Source of the DNA: Muscardinus avellanarius | Lineage: Eukaryota > Chordata > Mammalia > Rodentia > Gliridae | Assembly: GCA_963383645.1 (NCBI GenBank) | Contig: OY726569.1 | Span: 75,858,135-75,922,134 of the forward strand | Length of the DNA stretch: 64,000 nt | Reading direction: 5' to 3' | Part shown: one piece after another, positions 22,441 through 33,340 of the stretch | Numbering within the stretch: the first letter of the stretch is position 1 | Layout of the letters: each line of letters starts with the position of its first letter | Translations under genes and position numbers: made by a program | The notes under the pieces: generated by a model | Told to the model about the DNA's origin: nothing | The model's input: the letters and a program-made list of their open reading frames with translations, nothing else | Database searches by the model: none

Positions 22441-23040
22441 GCACACCACCCCCTCTGCTCCTGTGGCACATCATTCATGAAGCTGAGCATCTTTCCCATT
22501 GAGTCTGAATAAGATCTTAGAAAACTTTTCAACACAGCTCCCAAAGTCACTACAAATCAATCAGAGCTGACATAGCTGGCCAGGGAATAGTGTCAATTTC
22601 CCCTAGAGGAAGATTATGGCCCTACCTAAAGACATTGAGACCCTCAGCACAGTCAGAAAAGAAACTGGGTTCCTAAACTATCATAACCAAATATCACCCT
22701 GACATAGGCATGCCCAGTCACCACAGCCCATGAAATTTCTCTCAATTAGCGATGCAGGCACAATGTCTGCAGAACAGGTGCTTGCCAGGGAGCTCAACCT
22801 TGATGTAATTGCCATTCAAAGCCTGTCAAGCTACGTTAAATGCCCCATTGAGATAATATGAAAGGCTCATACTATCCACCTACTTATCTACATTTAGTTA
22901 TTCTAATATGCTAATTTTGTAAAATCTAGATTTCCCAAGATTTACATACTATGACTCGATTAACTTTACTTCTTCTGGGGTGTTCCTACTTCCCAAAAAA
23001 GGCCTGTATTTTAAAAAGACCTAGATATAATTTTCAATAC
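22441..23040. other. Repeat-free block, possible conserved non-coding DNA
   Basis: No repeat or gene was recognised. The sub-block 22735-22880 (AATTAGCGATGCAGGC ... GATGTAATTGCCATTC ... CCCCATTGAGATAATATGA) is compositionally balanced with homeodomain-type cores. Confidence 0.35.
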
Positions 23041-23045
23041 GACAT

Positions 23046-23945
23046 ATAGGTAACAAATATATTACTGTATTTCTCTGGTTTCAACCCCTTTGGAAAGATA
23101 CCAGTAGTGGTATAGCCAGATCATATGGTGGATGCATTCCCAGTTTTCTGAGCTAAGGAATCTCAACACTGATCTTCATAGTGGCTGAACTAGTTTGCAC
23201 TCCCACCAACAGTGTAGAAGAGTTCCTATTTCTCCACATCCTCGCCAACATTTATTGTTATTTCACTTCCTGGTGATTGCCATTGGGGTTAGATGGAATC
23301 TCAGTGTAGTTTTGATTTGCATCTCCCTGATGAACAATTTTTCATGTATCTGTCTGCCTTTGTATCTCTTCTGTGAAATATCTATCCAATTCAGTCATCC
23401 ATTTCTTGATTGGGTTATTTGTTTTTCTAGACATTATCTTCTATCAGAGGGATAGCCAGTAAAAATCTTCCATTCTGTAGGCTTTCTCTTTAGACTCCTG
23501 ATGATTTCCTTTGATGAGCAGAAACTTTTTTTTTTTTTTTATTGAACCCAGGAGCATTCTACCTCTGAGCTACACCCCCAGCCACGTTTTATTATTTAAT
23601 TTGAAACAGGATTTCACTAAGTTTCAGAAAGACTCACTAAGTAGCTGAGGCTGGCTGCAAACATGTGATCTTCCTGTCTCAGCATTCCAAATACTGGATT
23701 TGATGCCATCCTATTTGTTAATTCTTGTTTTTAATTTCCCGAGCTTTGGTGGTCTTGCTGAAAAAGTTACTCTCTTTCTATATGTTGGAGTGTTAAACCT
23801 ATGCCCTCCTCTAATAGCTTCACAATCTCTGGTCTAACTTCCAAGTTTTTGATCCATCTTGAATTGATTTCTATGCAGAGTGAGAGGTAAGGATTTAGTT
23901 CCATTTTTCTACAAATGGATAGCCAGTTTTCCCAACACCATTTGG
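23046..23945 (-). mobile_element. L1 LINE, ORF2 3' end, broken
   Basis: Antisense L1 ending inside ORF2. On the minus strand 23767-23945 still encodes a readable C-terminal ORF2p piece with LSICRKMELNPYLS and INSRWIKNLEVRPE. Then come the sequences behind the KLKSFC motif (about 23500-23530) and the conserved GATGTGGAGAAATAGG block (about 23228-23245) that belongs to the zinc-knuckle-like C-terminus. It is 5'-truncated, carries multiple frame breaks, and is interrupted at 23527-23700 by a SINE. It cannot be active. Confidence 0.9.
23527..23700 (-). repeat. B1-dID SINE inserted in L1
   Basis: Antisense. The ID half (TTGAACCCAGGAGCATTC) and body are present, the head truncated at CCAAATACTGGA. 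The L1 sequence resumes directly with TTTGATGCCATCC. Confidence 0.9.
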
Positions 23946-23989
23946 ACAATAAAGCAATTAAAAATAAAATAGAAAATTAAAAGTTTGAA

Positions 23990-24140
23990 CTGGTCAAGAT
24001 GGCACATGCTTTAATCTAAATACTAGGGAGACAGAGACAGGAGGATTGCTGGTTTAAAGCCAGCCTCGTCAATTTAGGGAGGCTCTTAACAACTTAGCGA
24101 TACTCTGTTTCAAAAATAAAATTGAACTGGGGGTGTAGAA
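23990..24140 (+). repeat. B1-dID SINE, ID half truncated
   Basis: The head GGTCAAGATGGCACATGC and body to TCTGTTTCAAAAATAAAATTG. Only GGGGGTGTAG of the ID half remains. Confidence 0.82.
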
Positions 24141-25080
24141 TAAAAAAAGTTTGCAGAATTGTAGGAATGTACATACACCAGAACTCTAGAAGAATGTGAT
24201 TCTTATCGTCAATTAATTAGCCATAGAAATATAGTATATCCAGTAATAATCATTATCTGGGTAAAGAAAGTATTCTCACTTTTTCAGATGAGACTCTTCC
24301 TTGGAATATACATACCAAGATTCATACATGAGGTTGCCATATATTCTTCCTTGTTATTCAATACATCTTCTGAACCTTTCCTTTTCCTATTATGTGAACC
24401 ATTTGCCATCAATGTTCAGTATAGATTGTCCACAAAGCAAAGATCAACCCATATTCAAACTTGTCCTGTTTTATCACTGTCTGGGCTATGGTGGTTCATT
24501 ATTCAATGTATAAAACTTTCAAAAGTTTTTTTTTCTTTAATGGAACTTTATATTTGACCATATTGTCTAATACATTCAAGTTAACTTGCTTTAAATCTTA
24601 ATTAAATGAGGTTACTTCCTTAATAGGATTTATGACAGATGGCCATTTCTGTTACTAACAGCAGTTGACATCCTGGAAATTTAAATATTCAAAGCAATTC
24701 AACAAGGATGTACTTAGTGATATATTAGGCATCATAAATGGTGTGGCTTGAGCTTCAGTACCCATTGAGAGTTGTCAACTGGGAGAGGATCTGCACTGAA
24801 ACCAGCCAGGATCATAATTCAATCCACACCCAAATCCAGACCAAGAAGTCCGATCTGGAAATAGAATGGGATACGATACAAGGCTTCTGAATGACAAACA
24901 GTATTAGTTCTTGGGGGTCAAGTCTGAGCCACAAATCAAGGACATCTGTTCAGATGGCTACAAGTTATATCTGGGGATATGATCCAGAGAAAGAGACAGA
25001 CAGAAACTAATTGAATTCATGGCTTCTATTCATGGATGGACTTCAGTTCTAGTGGGAATTTGGAATGGACACCAGCTGTC
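24141..25080. other. Intergenic, nothing recognised
   Basis: A/T-rich. The open frames at 24288-24557 are not similar to anything I know. Confidence 0.5.
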
Positions 25081-25089
25081 TGAGAGTAG

Positions 25090-25655
25090 GGAGTGTGGTC
25101 GTAGTACAATGCATGTGCTGCTCCCTGGGTCTAGGGCTGCAGATGAGTTTTCATGCTCTACTATGGCAGATGTAGCTCTATGTTGCTCCAGCATCCAGGA
25201 CCTCTTTCTTCCTTCTTTCTTGTTTTGGACATCCATGTGCCAGCCCCAGACAATAGATCCAGAAAGGACTAAGCTAGTCAGGCAGTCCTAGTCCCTGACT
25301 TCTTAGCTTCATGTGATGCAGTTGTAACCAGTGAGACAGAGAGGGGGTTTGCTGGAGATGCTTTCAAGAAAGCTTTTGTTTTTCCATTATAAGGAGCAGA
25401 ACCAGCAGAACCCTTCATCCTTTCTTTCTGACTTGTGTGCAAATTTGTAGGCAGTAGGGAAAATGCCAAGAGAACCACAGAACTACCAGATCTGCCATCA
25501 CTGAGCCAGTAAACTCATGCCAGAAGCCACGTGAGTCCAGACTCCTGCTATGTAAGAATTGTAACCCCTTTTGTTTAAGCTACTGATAGATACTTTGCTA
25601 CTCATAATGGGAAGCATTCCTAACAGATACTCCCACTCACTATGGAAATGGAAAT
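25090..25655 (+). mobile_element. Probable MaLR/ERVL LTR remnant
   Basis: TTCATGTGATGCAGTTGTAACC, AAGCTTTTGTTTTTCC, AAGGAGCAGAACC, and the terminal TTGTTTAAGCTACTGATAGA ... CCTAACAGATAC resemble the 3' half of MaLR-type LTRs. Diverged; the left edge is unclear. Confidence 0.5.
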
Positions 25656-25907
25656 CCTAACCACTGTCACATTCAGAGTGGAGCTGAACATATGTAGGGC
25701 AGAAGACATGGCATGCTGTGATTTCATTCAGAAAAGCAGACTTAGGACATAGTCTGATCAGATTCTAGCTGAGATCTTTGTTCTAGATTAGAAGGCCATG
25801 TTGGATATTATCTAAGATTAGTCTAGGAGAAAACTGTCGTGAAAAAAAAAATGGTTGAAGTAAGAGAATCCTAGCAACAGGAATGTTGGAGTATGGAAGG
25901 CATTTCT

Positions 25908-26100
25908 TTTTTTTTTTTTTTTTTGGTGGTACTGGGGTTCCTGGAAGCCCTTCTTCCTCCGGGCTACACTTCCAGACCTATTTTATATTTTTGAAACAGG
26001 GTCTCTTACGCCAGCACGGCTGGCTTCGAACCTGCGCGATCCTCCTGTCTCCGCCTCCCAAGCGCGGGGATTACAAGCGTGCGCCACCACGCCCGGCTCA
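25908..26100 (-). repeat. Young B1-dID SINE, antisense
   Basis: Almost all CpGs are intact (CAAGCGCGGGGATTAC, GCGTGCGCCACCACGCCCGG). It has a pure T tail and a perfect 16-bp target duplication TATGGAAGGCATTTCT (25892-25907 and 26101-26116). It is nearly identical to the copy at 59806-59997. Confidence 0.96.
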
Positions 26101-26194
26101 TATGGAAGGCATTTCTACAGCAGGTGCAGAATTCTATGTCCTTCATACTTAACTATACTAGGGAACAGTTTAGTGGACGCTAGACTAAGTCATG

Positions 26195-26405
26195 GCTGGT
26201 CCCAATTTGCGTTCTAACCTGTGTCAGCTTTATGACCTTGACAAAGCTATTCAATCTTACTGCTTCTCAATTTCCTCATGCTTCTAATGGGGAGTAATCA
26301 TATCTATGCCATAGATATTTGTACTAAATAAATGAAATGAAATATTTAATGTAATGAATTTAACTCAATACAAGACATGCAGTAATTATTCAATAAAGGA
26401 TGTTT
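26195..26405 (+). repeat. MIR SINE
   Basis: CAGCTTTATGACCTTGACAAAG, TCTCAATTTCCTCATGC, then ACATGCAGTAATTATTCAATAAAGG, in MIR order. Confidence 0.75.
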
Positions 26406-26424
26406 GTATTTTTTTTTTTGAGAA

Positions 26425-26655
26425 ATAGTTAAGTGGATGGCCTCTAGAGTCAGAATACCTGGGTTCAAATTTTGTGTTTACCACTTTGGACATATAGCCT
26501 TTTATACATATAACCCTGATTAAATCTCAGTTTTCTTATCTGTAAAATGAGGGCGATTTTAGTACCATCCTCAAATGATGGTTATGAGCAGTTAATCAAT
26601 AGTGCCAATAAAGCACATGGCACAGTTAATGTCAAATAAACATTAACTATTATTT
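26425..26655 (+). repeat. MIR SINE
   Basis: TAGAGTCAGAATACCTGGGTTC (B box), CTCAGTTTTCTTATCTGTAA, GATGGTTATGAGCAGTTAATC, and the ATTAACTATTATT end. It directly follows another MIR in the same orientation. Confidence 0.82.
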
Positions 26656-26730
26656 GTATTATCAGCTACATCTGGAGCAATGTAAAATATGTCTTATCCT
26701 CAAACATGCTTCTTATTTTAGTTTCTGAAA

Positions 26731-26875
26731 ACTAAGCTAGGTACAGTGACATGCTTCTGTATTCCCATCTACACAGAAGGCTGAGATAGGAGGATCAATT
26801 GAGCCCATGAGTTTGAGACTAGATTGGACAACATAGCAAGACCATGCTTCAAAACAAAAACAAACTAAGGAGAGA
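26731..26875 (+). repeat. B1-like SINE without ID half
   Basis: TAGGTACAGTGACATGCTTC ... GAGCCCATGAGTTTGAGACT ... CATGCTTCAAAACAAAAAC. This resembles an older B1-type monomer or a truncated B1-dID. Confidence 0.75.
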
Positions 26876-26972
26876 ATTAAATAATGATGTACATGAAAGA
26901 GGAAGTCAGAGAGGGAAATAATCAGCTAAGGATGAACAGGTTAGACAGAACAACATGAAGAAGGTTGGGTTT

Positions 26973-27175
26973 AGCTGAGCATGGTGGAGCACACTTATAA
27001 TGCCAGTACTTGGAAGACTGAGATAGGAGGACCGCAAGTTCAAGGACAGCCTCAGCAAGTAGTAAGACTCTTATCAACCTAGCAATACCCTATTTCAAAA
27101 TAAAAAAAATAAGTAAAATAGTATAGGTTGGAAATAGAATGCCCCTGGGTTCAATCCCCAGTGCCGTAAAGAAAA
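26973..27175 (+). repeat. B1-dID SINE
   Basis: A complete head, body and ID half (TGGGTTCAATCCCCAGTGCC). Flanked by GTTGGGTTTA direct repeats (about 26963-26972 and 27180-27189). Confidence 0.92.
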
Positions 27176-27195
27176 GAAAGTTGGGTTTAAAGGAG

Positions 27196-27422
27196 ACCTT
27201 ATAAGCTACACAGAATAGTGTGCACCTATAATCCCAGTACTTGGGAGGCTGAGAGTTGAGGATTATAGGTTCAAGACCAACCTCAGAAACTTAGCAAGAC
27301 TCTCAGGAACTTAGCAAGACCCTGTTTCAAAAAAAAATTAAAAAGGGCTTGAAGTATATAGCTCAGAAGTAAAATGTCTCTGGGTTCAGTCCCCAGTACC
27401 AAAAAAAAAAAAAAAAAAAAAA
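27196..27422 (+). repeat. B1-dID SINE
   Basis: The head ACAGAATAGTGTGCACC, a doubled CTTAGCAAGAC segment, and an ID half GGGTTCAGTCCCCAGTACC with a 23-base A tail. Confidence 0.9.
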
Positions 27423-28950
27423 GGTGGGCCTTATGTGATGGGTAAAGTGGGGATACTAGAAGGAATGAAGAGAGGACAAGGGGTCACCTTATATTATTCC
27501 ACTTTCAGGAGATTGCTTTACACATACTATTTCTTTTTCCTTCTCCTAGCCTCATCTTCCTGGAGTAAATGGAATATTTGAATAATTTAATTTAGAAAAA
27601 CAGCATGTAGAATAGTTCAGCCTTTCCTTCATAATTATTCATCGAAACAAATATAACATTTTAAAGATCATCATATAATGTACAGTTCAGATGATAGCTA
27701 ACCCGTGAAATATATAAGAATGAAAAGTTAAAAACTATAGAGCTGGAACCAAGACCAACTTAGCATTCAGTCCCATACATAAATTATGTTTCACAGTGAA
27801 AACAACAGAGATATATGTAGTTTGCAGGTGCTATTTTTTTCTGTGAAATATAGAGCCTGATTTAGAAAGGAATTTATTAAGAGTTCTTTGAAGCAAACCA
27901 AGAAATTTCTGTATCTAGAATGAGGAATACTGGCTTTAAAGACTTCAGTAGAACACTAAAGGCTTTTCCTAACTTGACCATCTCTCCCAATATTCTCCTA
28001 ATATTCTCTGGTTCAGTGCTCCCACAGACCCAGGCACTGGGCCAGTCATCTTGAGGTCTCCTGAATGTGTCTTGCTCTCATACTGGGCTCCTGATCAACC
28101 AGTGATGGCCACAGAGTAGGTGGTCAAAAGCCACTGGCCAGAACCACATCCATTTCCTGCCTGTGTTTTGCCACCTGCCTCGAGTCCTTTTCTTTGACAT
28201 CTCTCTTTAGCCAAAGCTTGCACACTCTACACATGCCTGTTCCCACCACAGGAGTCCTCATTATATCCCTTCCCTAAACAATAACATTTGTCATTCACAT
28301 CACTGTTGGGAACAGTGTATGCCTTCCAACTGTGGGACTACTTCTCTGGTCTCAATCACCTTTGATGTTTTTCTCTTCCTTTCCCAGTGTGACCCAGGAG
28401 TTTCAGGTAAAGAAAGCAACATGGGAAAAGCCAGAGCCCACAAGAACATGACATTCAGGGAATGACTTATAGATGTATGATTTTGTCCTTCTAGGGGGGA
28501 GGGGAATCCCTAAAAAGCAAACTGAATAAACTTCTCCACAGTTAAAACATTTATCATATTTTTGCTTTATGAATAGAGTTGTCTATTACAATATGACCAT
28601 ATTCTCTTGGACTCTTGCTAGAAATCTCAACCCCATGCTGTGGCAAACCAGGCTATTAAGCTAAGTGGCTTCCTGCCTCACAGCCCTGCTTCAGGGCAAG
28701 TCGGTCTCCTAGCTGGGAGTCTACTGAACTAGAAACACTATCTTCCCTTTTCTTCCAAGAAGATGAATACAGCCAGAATTTTCTGCCTTTTTTGCTATGA
28801 CCCTGACATTCTTTTACAGGGTAAGCTCTGTCTGATTTGTGATTGACAAGTTTTCCAAAAGTGCTATGTCCAGATCACTTGTCATACAGATGAGAGCAGA
28901 AGTTGTTTGGGGTTTATCCCTCCATCTCTAAGATCTTAGTATTCACAGGA
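27423..28950. other. Intergenic, no gene recognised
   Basis: 1.5 kb without SINEs. Weak L2-like words occur but nothing I can place. No coding similarity. Confidence 0.45.
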
Positions 28951-29176
28951 GCTCATCCTCAAAGAAGTCATCTCTGGCATTTGTTTTCCCCTCCAACACT
29001 TCAGCTTCAGCTTCACATCACAATTTATTTGGATGTTTGGTATTGTTAGATAAGCAGACATTTGAATTATGGGCAACCAGAGATTACTAGGTAGTGGATA
29101 TTCTCTCTTTTTTAGTCTTTCTATAATTTATTTCAAGTTTCACTGATGTGTTGCTTTGGGGAGAATTACTGAAAGA

Positions 29177-29177
<1 letters not shown>

Positions 29178-29217
<40 letters not shown>
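29178..29217. repeat. (CA)20 microsatellite
   Basis: Uninterrupted CA repeat between two stretches of L2-like sequence. Confidence 0.97.
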
Positions 29218-29221
<4 letters not shown>

Positions 29222-29249
29222 CCCTACGATATAACATATTTACGTCTCC

Positions 29250-29390
29250 TCTAGGCTGTGGACTTCTTAGAGACAGGGAGTATGTTAACTTTTTTCCATA
29301 TTCCTGGAGTTTCACACTGGGCCTGGTTCTTGCTTCATGCTCTATGAACATGCCAGTGTTTGGTAAATAAACTCTGTGATGGATGAAAGA
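29250..29390 (+). repeat. L2 LINE 3' end
   Basis: GGACTTCTTAGAGACAGGGAG, CACACTGGGCCTGGTTC, and the terminal TAAATAAACTCTGTGATGGATG follow the L2 3'-end order. Confidence 0.75.
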
Positions 29391-30145
29391 TGATTACATA
29401 TTCTTTCCTGGAGAGGCAGGTGATATCATAACTTGACCAATAGACCGTGACAGAAGTGACATGGTGCCAATTTTTGAACACAGGCCTTAAGAGATTGGCA
29501 GTTTCCACTTCCCATCCCTCAGAACACTTTCTCTGGAAAGCCTTGCCTTGTGAGTTCATCTACCCTGAGAATGTAATGCTGGAGAAGCCGGTCAACATTC
29601 CATCCATCCATCCCTGCTGAAGTGCAGTGTGAGTACAGCCTCCAGGACACCAGCAAGGCACCCCCTACAACAGGAGAAGCACCTGGCTGGACCCTGCCGA
29701 AATTCCCTGGCCCACAAAATCAGGGGAAAGGAAATGTTTGCTGTTTGAACAACAAATAACCAGAACAAAAACTAGGACACCCCAGGCATATTAGGCAGAC
29801 ATCTGCCTGTGTACACAAAGTGATGGCTTGCCTGGCCAGAGCAGGTATGTGAGAGGGCTAGGCTTCTTCACAAGAAACACTATTTCTCAGTTTGTGTGCT
29901 CCTGGGCAGCATAGACTACAGGATCAGACCAACTTCAGGACATAGAAATTTCAAATAGGATTTTATCAGCACTTAGAACTCAAGAAAAATGAATCTTTGT
30001 AATTCTTTCTCCTGATTATTGGAAGAATAAAACACTGGATAGAACTAACATTTCTATTAGAATGAGGATTGAAATTAGATATCAGACCCAAAGACTATTT
30101 ACAGTGACAATACAGTGAAAACTATTAGATTGAATTATTATAAAA
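29391..30145. other. Intergenic, nothing recognised
   Basis: Repeat-poor. A CCATC triplet-like run at 29599-29613 is the only simple sequence. Confidence 0.5.
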
Positions 30146-30149
30146 ATAA

Positions 30150-30370
30150 AAGGTAAGCTGGACACTATGGTACATGCCTGTAATTCAAGTTCTTGGAAGG
30201 CTGAGACAGGAGGATTGCAGGTTTAGGGCCAGTCTTAGCAACTTAGCAAGACCCCTCTACAACTTACTGAGACCATATTTCAGAATTTAAAAAAGGGCTG
30301 GAGATGTAGCTTTGAAATAAAATCCTTCTGGATTTAATACCCAATACCCCCCAAAATCCAAAACAAACAA
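30150..30370 (+). repeat. B1-dID SINE
   Basis: The head GCTGGACACTATGGTACATGCC, body, and a degraded ID half ending AATACCCAATACC. Its GGATTTAATACCC is a decayed B box. Confidence 0.87.
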
Positions 30371-30890
30371 AACATGGTTGCAAAAATCCAGAAATATGGA
30401 TGGATGAAGAATAAGAGAAATTTGAGCACAGATGAGAAGCGGGTCAGTGAAAAGTCATCCATCTTGTTTGTACCTGAAATTTCTGACTCAAGGAACTGGA
30501 AACATGTTGCTACCACTTTAAATTTTTCTAAAAACAACAAAAAGGAGAAAACTCAAGAATAAAAAAATGAAAAAAATAATGATTTAATATGAAAATCCAT
30601 GGGCAAGGTAAGGAGAAACCTCAGTATCAGTCTCAATACCTGGCAACTGATTTGACTGATTCTATTTTCTTGTTGTAAAATAAAACCGCTCTGCTTCCTC
30701 CATGAAATTAGATGGGTTGAATTGCAGAAGAGATGAAGAGTGATTTAAGAAGAAAGAAAAATAATGCACAATTGCTAAATAGTACCAACTCTTGAGAAGT
30801 TTGGGGTAGAAAATCTTCCTTTCCAAACATATAAGCTCCTTTTAAAAATTAAATAAATGGTACTTTTACAATTATACAAATGCTGATTAT
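30371..30890. other. Intergenic, nothing recognised
   Basis: A/T-rich with no supported feature. Confidence 0.5.
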
Positions 30891-30897
30891 AACATTT

Positions 30898-31232
30898 ATT
30901 TATTTATTTATTTATTTATTTATTTGATTATTTTTATTTTTTTTTATTTTTGCAATACTGGGGATGGAACCCAGAGACATTTTACCTCTGAACTAGACCC
31001 CATCCCTATTTTTTATTCAATATTTCTTTATTTATTGTGGGTCTGGGAATTGAACCCAGGGGCATTCTACCTCCAAGCTACACCCCTTGCCCTATTTTTT
31101 ATTTGTTATTTTGAAACAGGGTCTCACTAAGTAAAGGACTCACTAAATAGCTGAGGCTGTCTGCTAACCATGATCCTCTGGTCTCCGCCTCCTGAATGCT
31201 GGGATTACAAGCGTGCACCACCACACCTGGCC
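30898..31232 (-). repeat. Antisense B1-dID with two ID halves
   Basis: A (TTTA)n tail, then one ID half (30955-31005), an A-rich linker, a second ID half (31042-31095) and one B1 body with head. Near-matching TATAACATTTA / TATAACTTTTA flank the whole, so the double-ID unit may have inserted as one element. Confidence 0.85.
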
Positions 31233-31269
31233 TATAACTTTTATTTTTATATAAGTTTTATATAAAAAG

Positions 31270-31477
31270 TTTAGCCAGGTACAGTATTACATTCCTGTAA
31301 TCCTAGCTACTTGAGAGGTTGAGGCAGGAGGATTGCAAGTTTGAGGTCAACCTGGGCAACTTAGACCCTCTCTCAAAATAAAAAATAAAATGGGCTGGGG
31401 ATGTAGCTTAGTGACAGAACTCTTGGTTTCTGTGTGCAAGGCCCTGAGTTGTATAATCCCCAGAACTGCAAGCAAAG

Positions 31478-31524
<47 letters not shown>
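31270..31524 (+). repeat. B1-dID SINE with full-length ID and (GT)n tail
   Basis: The ID half retains the longer anticodon-arm region (TTTCTGTGTGCAAGGCCCTG) that most copies lack. The tail is a (GT)22 microsatellite (31480-31524). Confidence 0.9.
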
Positions 31525-31528
<4 letters not shown>

Positions 31529-31589
31529 ATATATGATAATGAAAGTAAAGCACATAAATCAATAAGACACTATATCTCAAGCATGAGAT

Positions 31590-31705
31590 CCAAACCTGGG
31601 ATCCACCCAAACGAAGTAAATCAGAATCTTTGCACTGGAGGCCCAGAAATCCACATTTTAACAAGCATCCTGGGCACTTTAACTGTACATCCCATGGTTT
31701 CAGGA
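31590..31705 (+). mobile_element. MER5A fragment
   Basis: TAAATCAGAATCTTTGCACTGG, GGCCCAGAAATCCACATTTT and AACAAGCATCCTGGGCACTTT are MER5A-like. The terminal repeats are not both present. Confidence 0.7.
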
Positions 31706-31715
31706 CTGCTGCATA

Positions 31716-31938
31716 AACTGGGTGTGGTGGCACACGTTTGTAATCCCCACGCTTGGGAGCTGAGACAGTAGGATCACACAGGTTCAAAGCCAGCCTCAGC
31801 TACTTAGTGAGGCTCTCAGCAACTTGGACTCTGTTTCCAAATAAAGTATATTTTTAAAAAATGGGTCTGGGAGTATAGCCTGGAGGTAGGAAAGCCCCTG
31901 AGTTCTACCCCCAGTAACACACACACACACACACACAA
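31716..31938 (+). repeat. B1-dID SINE with (AC)n tail
   Basis: The head ACTGGGTGTGGTGGCACACG, and an ID half of the GTCTGGGAGTATAGCCTGG type. Flanked by GCTGCATAA-containing duplicates (31707-31715 and 31943-31951). Confidence 0.92.
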
Positions 31939-31951
31939 CAGGATGCTGCAT

Positions 31952-32440
31952 AATATGAATGTCCACAAACGTGCCGTGTTTGTTCACCCTACCCTTAGTT
32001 CCTTTGCTTGCTACTTCACCATCAGGAACAGCTTTCTCCTCTTCACCTTCTGCGCCCCATGGGTCAAGATCACTGGCTTCTTGGGGCTGCCCCCTCCTTC
32101 CTAATCTCTTTTTCATGAACTCTAATTATGCAGCTTAACCCTGTCTTATCCTATTTTGTAACCTCTTTCATGTGTGTAGGAAATCCCCTTCACAACTTAA
32201 TTCCACTAATTCCTGCCCAGGGCAGGAGAGAACCCGATTTAAATGGCTACTCTCTCTGACAAGACCTGTCTCCCAGTCATGTTTCTTTCTCAAGTATGTG
32301 CTTTTACTTCTTGTCTTCCAAGAAGGAAGAAAGAGTGGGTCTTAGAGCTGTGTAAGGACAGAAAGTTCTCCAGATCAGATGCCTTCCAGAGAGAACTGTG
32401 AGGTCTGCATACCATCTCCACCATCATACTGGGCTTCATT
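31952..32440. other. Intergenic, nothing recognised
   Basis: No gene or named repeat is supported. Confidence 0.5.
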
Positions 32441-32441
32441 G

Positions 32442-32494
32442 ATTGGACCTCAAGAGGTCCAATAATAAACAATCAATAATAAACATTATTGATT
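32442..32494. repeat. Two adjacent perfect hairpins
   Basis: Hairpin 1 has a stem of 10 bp, ATTGGACCTC / GAGGTCCAAT, with 2-nt loop (32442-32463). Hairpin 2 has a stem of 10 bp, AATCAATAAT / ATTATTGATT, with 4-nt loop (32471-32494). Seven bases separate them. Confidence 0.95.
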
Positions 32495-32689
32495 ATTTTG
32501 GGGTTTTCCTACATTCTACCCCTCAACATTAAAATTAATTAATTGTAGAAAATGTTTCTGTCTTTCCCCCAACCCTATGATAATCTTAAGGAGGTCTACA
32601 ACATAGGTTTCTTATGTAACTCCTCTATCCTCCACCTTTATTACCATCTGGCCTCCCTCTTCCTTTGCAACTGCCACTCCCATGGTCTT

Positions 32690-32900
32690 GCTATATTTCC
32701 TTCAATCCTTTTTATATAATATGCCCCAGATTCCTGGTCACAGTTGATTGGTCCAGAGGTGAGCACCTGACTTAAAGTTGTTTCCTGATCACAGCTGATT
32801 GGTCCAGAGGTGGACATCTGACTTAAAGCTGGTTCAGTGAGGTCCTTTTTCTCCCTGGATATTTTGCAAACTTGGGAGAAGTTTGACTTCAGAATAAACT
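32690..32900. mobile_element. Probable LTR remnant with 51-bp tandem duplication
   Basis: Two 51-bp units (32733-32783 and 32784-32834) share CACAG(T/C)TGATTGGTCCAGAG and CTGACTTAAAG. The GATTGGTCCAGAGGTG...CATCTGACTTAAAGCTGG words recall MaLR-type LTR sequence, but the family is uncertain. Confidence 0.6.
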
Positions 32901-33180
32901 CAAGAGGATTTTCTTTCTGTGGACCAAAAAATGGAAGAAGGAGAGAGAGAAGAGAGAGAGGAGAGAGGATAAAAATGAATTGTGAAGAGAGTTTTGATGT
33001 CATTGTATTTCTACCCCTGAATATCTTTTGGAACTGAGAAGAAAGTTATACTCTATTTTTTCAAACAAAATGTTAAGCTAATTCTGGAGGTCCCAAGGAA
33101 GTTTATAAAGACAAACAAGTAATGGAAAAGGGGTTGTGAATGATTTCTAAGTAGCCAATTCATAGGGTTTAACAAAACAT
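32901..33180. other. Intergenic with GA-rich stretch
   Basis: A purine run at 32928-32975 (GGAGAGAGAGAAGAGAGAGAGG-like). Nothing else was recognised. Confidence 0.6.
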
Positions 33181-33340
33181 GTATTATCTTGTTTAATCTT
33201 CAAAAAAAAACTGTGTGTGTTTAATATTATTGGTATTATTTCTGTTTACAAGGTAAGCAACCAAGTTAGGTAACTTTTCTCAAAGCCACTTTGCTACTGA
33301 GCCTGGAAGTGGAGGTGGGGACCATGCTCAGGTCCATGGC
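33181..33340 (-). repeat. MIR SINE, antisense
   Basis: TATTATCTTGTTTAATCTTC, TTTCTGTTTACAAGGTAAGC and TAACTTTTCTCAAAGCCACTT are the inverse of MIR. Confidence 0.75.

Noticed and set aside
23767..23949. 60-codon gene of unknown function
   Set aside because: It matches the C-terminal part of L1 ORF2 and is part of a truncated antisense LINE.
31347..31787. 146-codon frame with poly-His/Thr tract
   Set aside because: The tract is a translated GT microsatellite and the rest is SINE and MER5A sequence.
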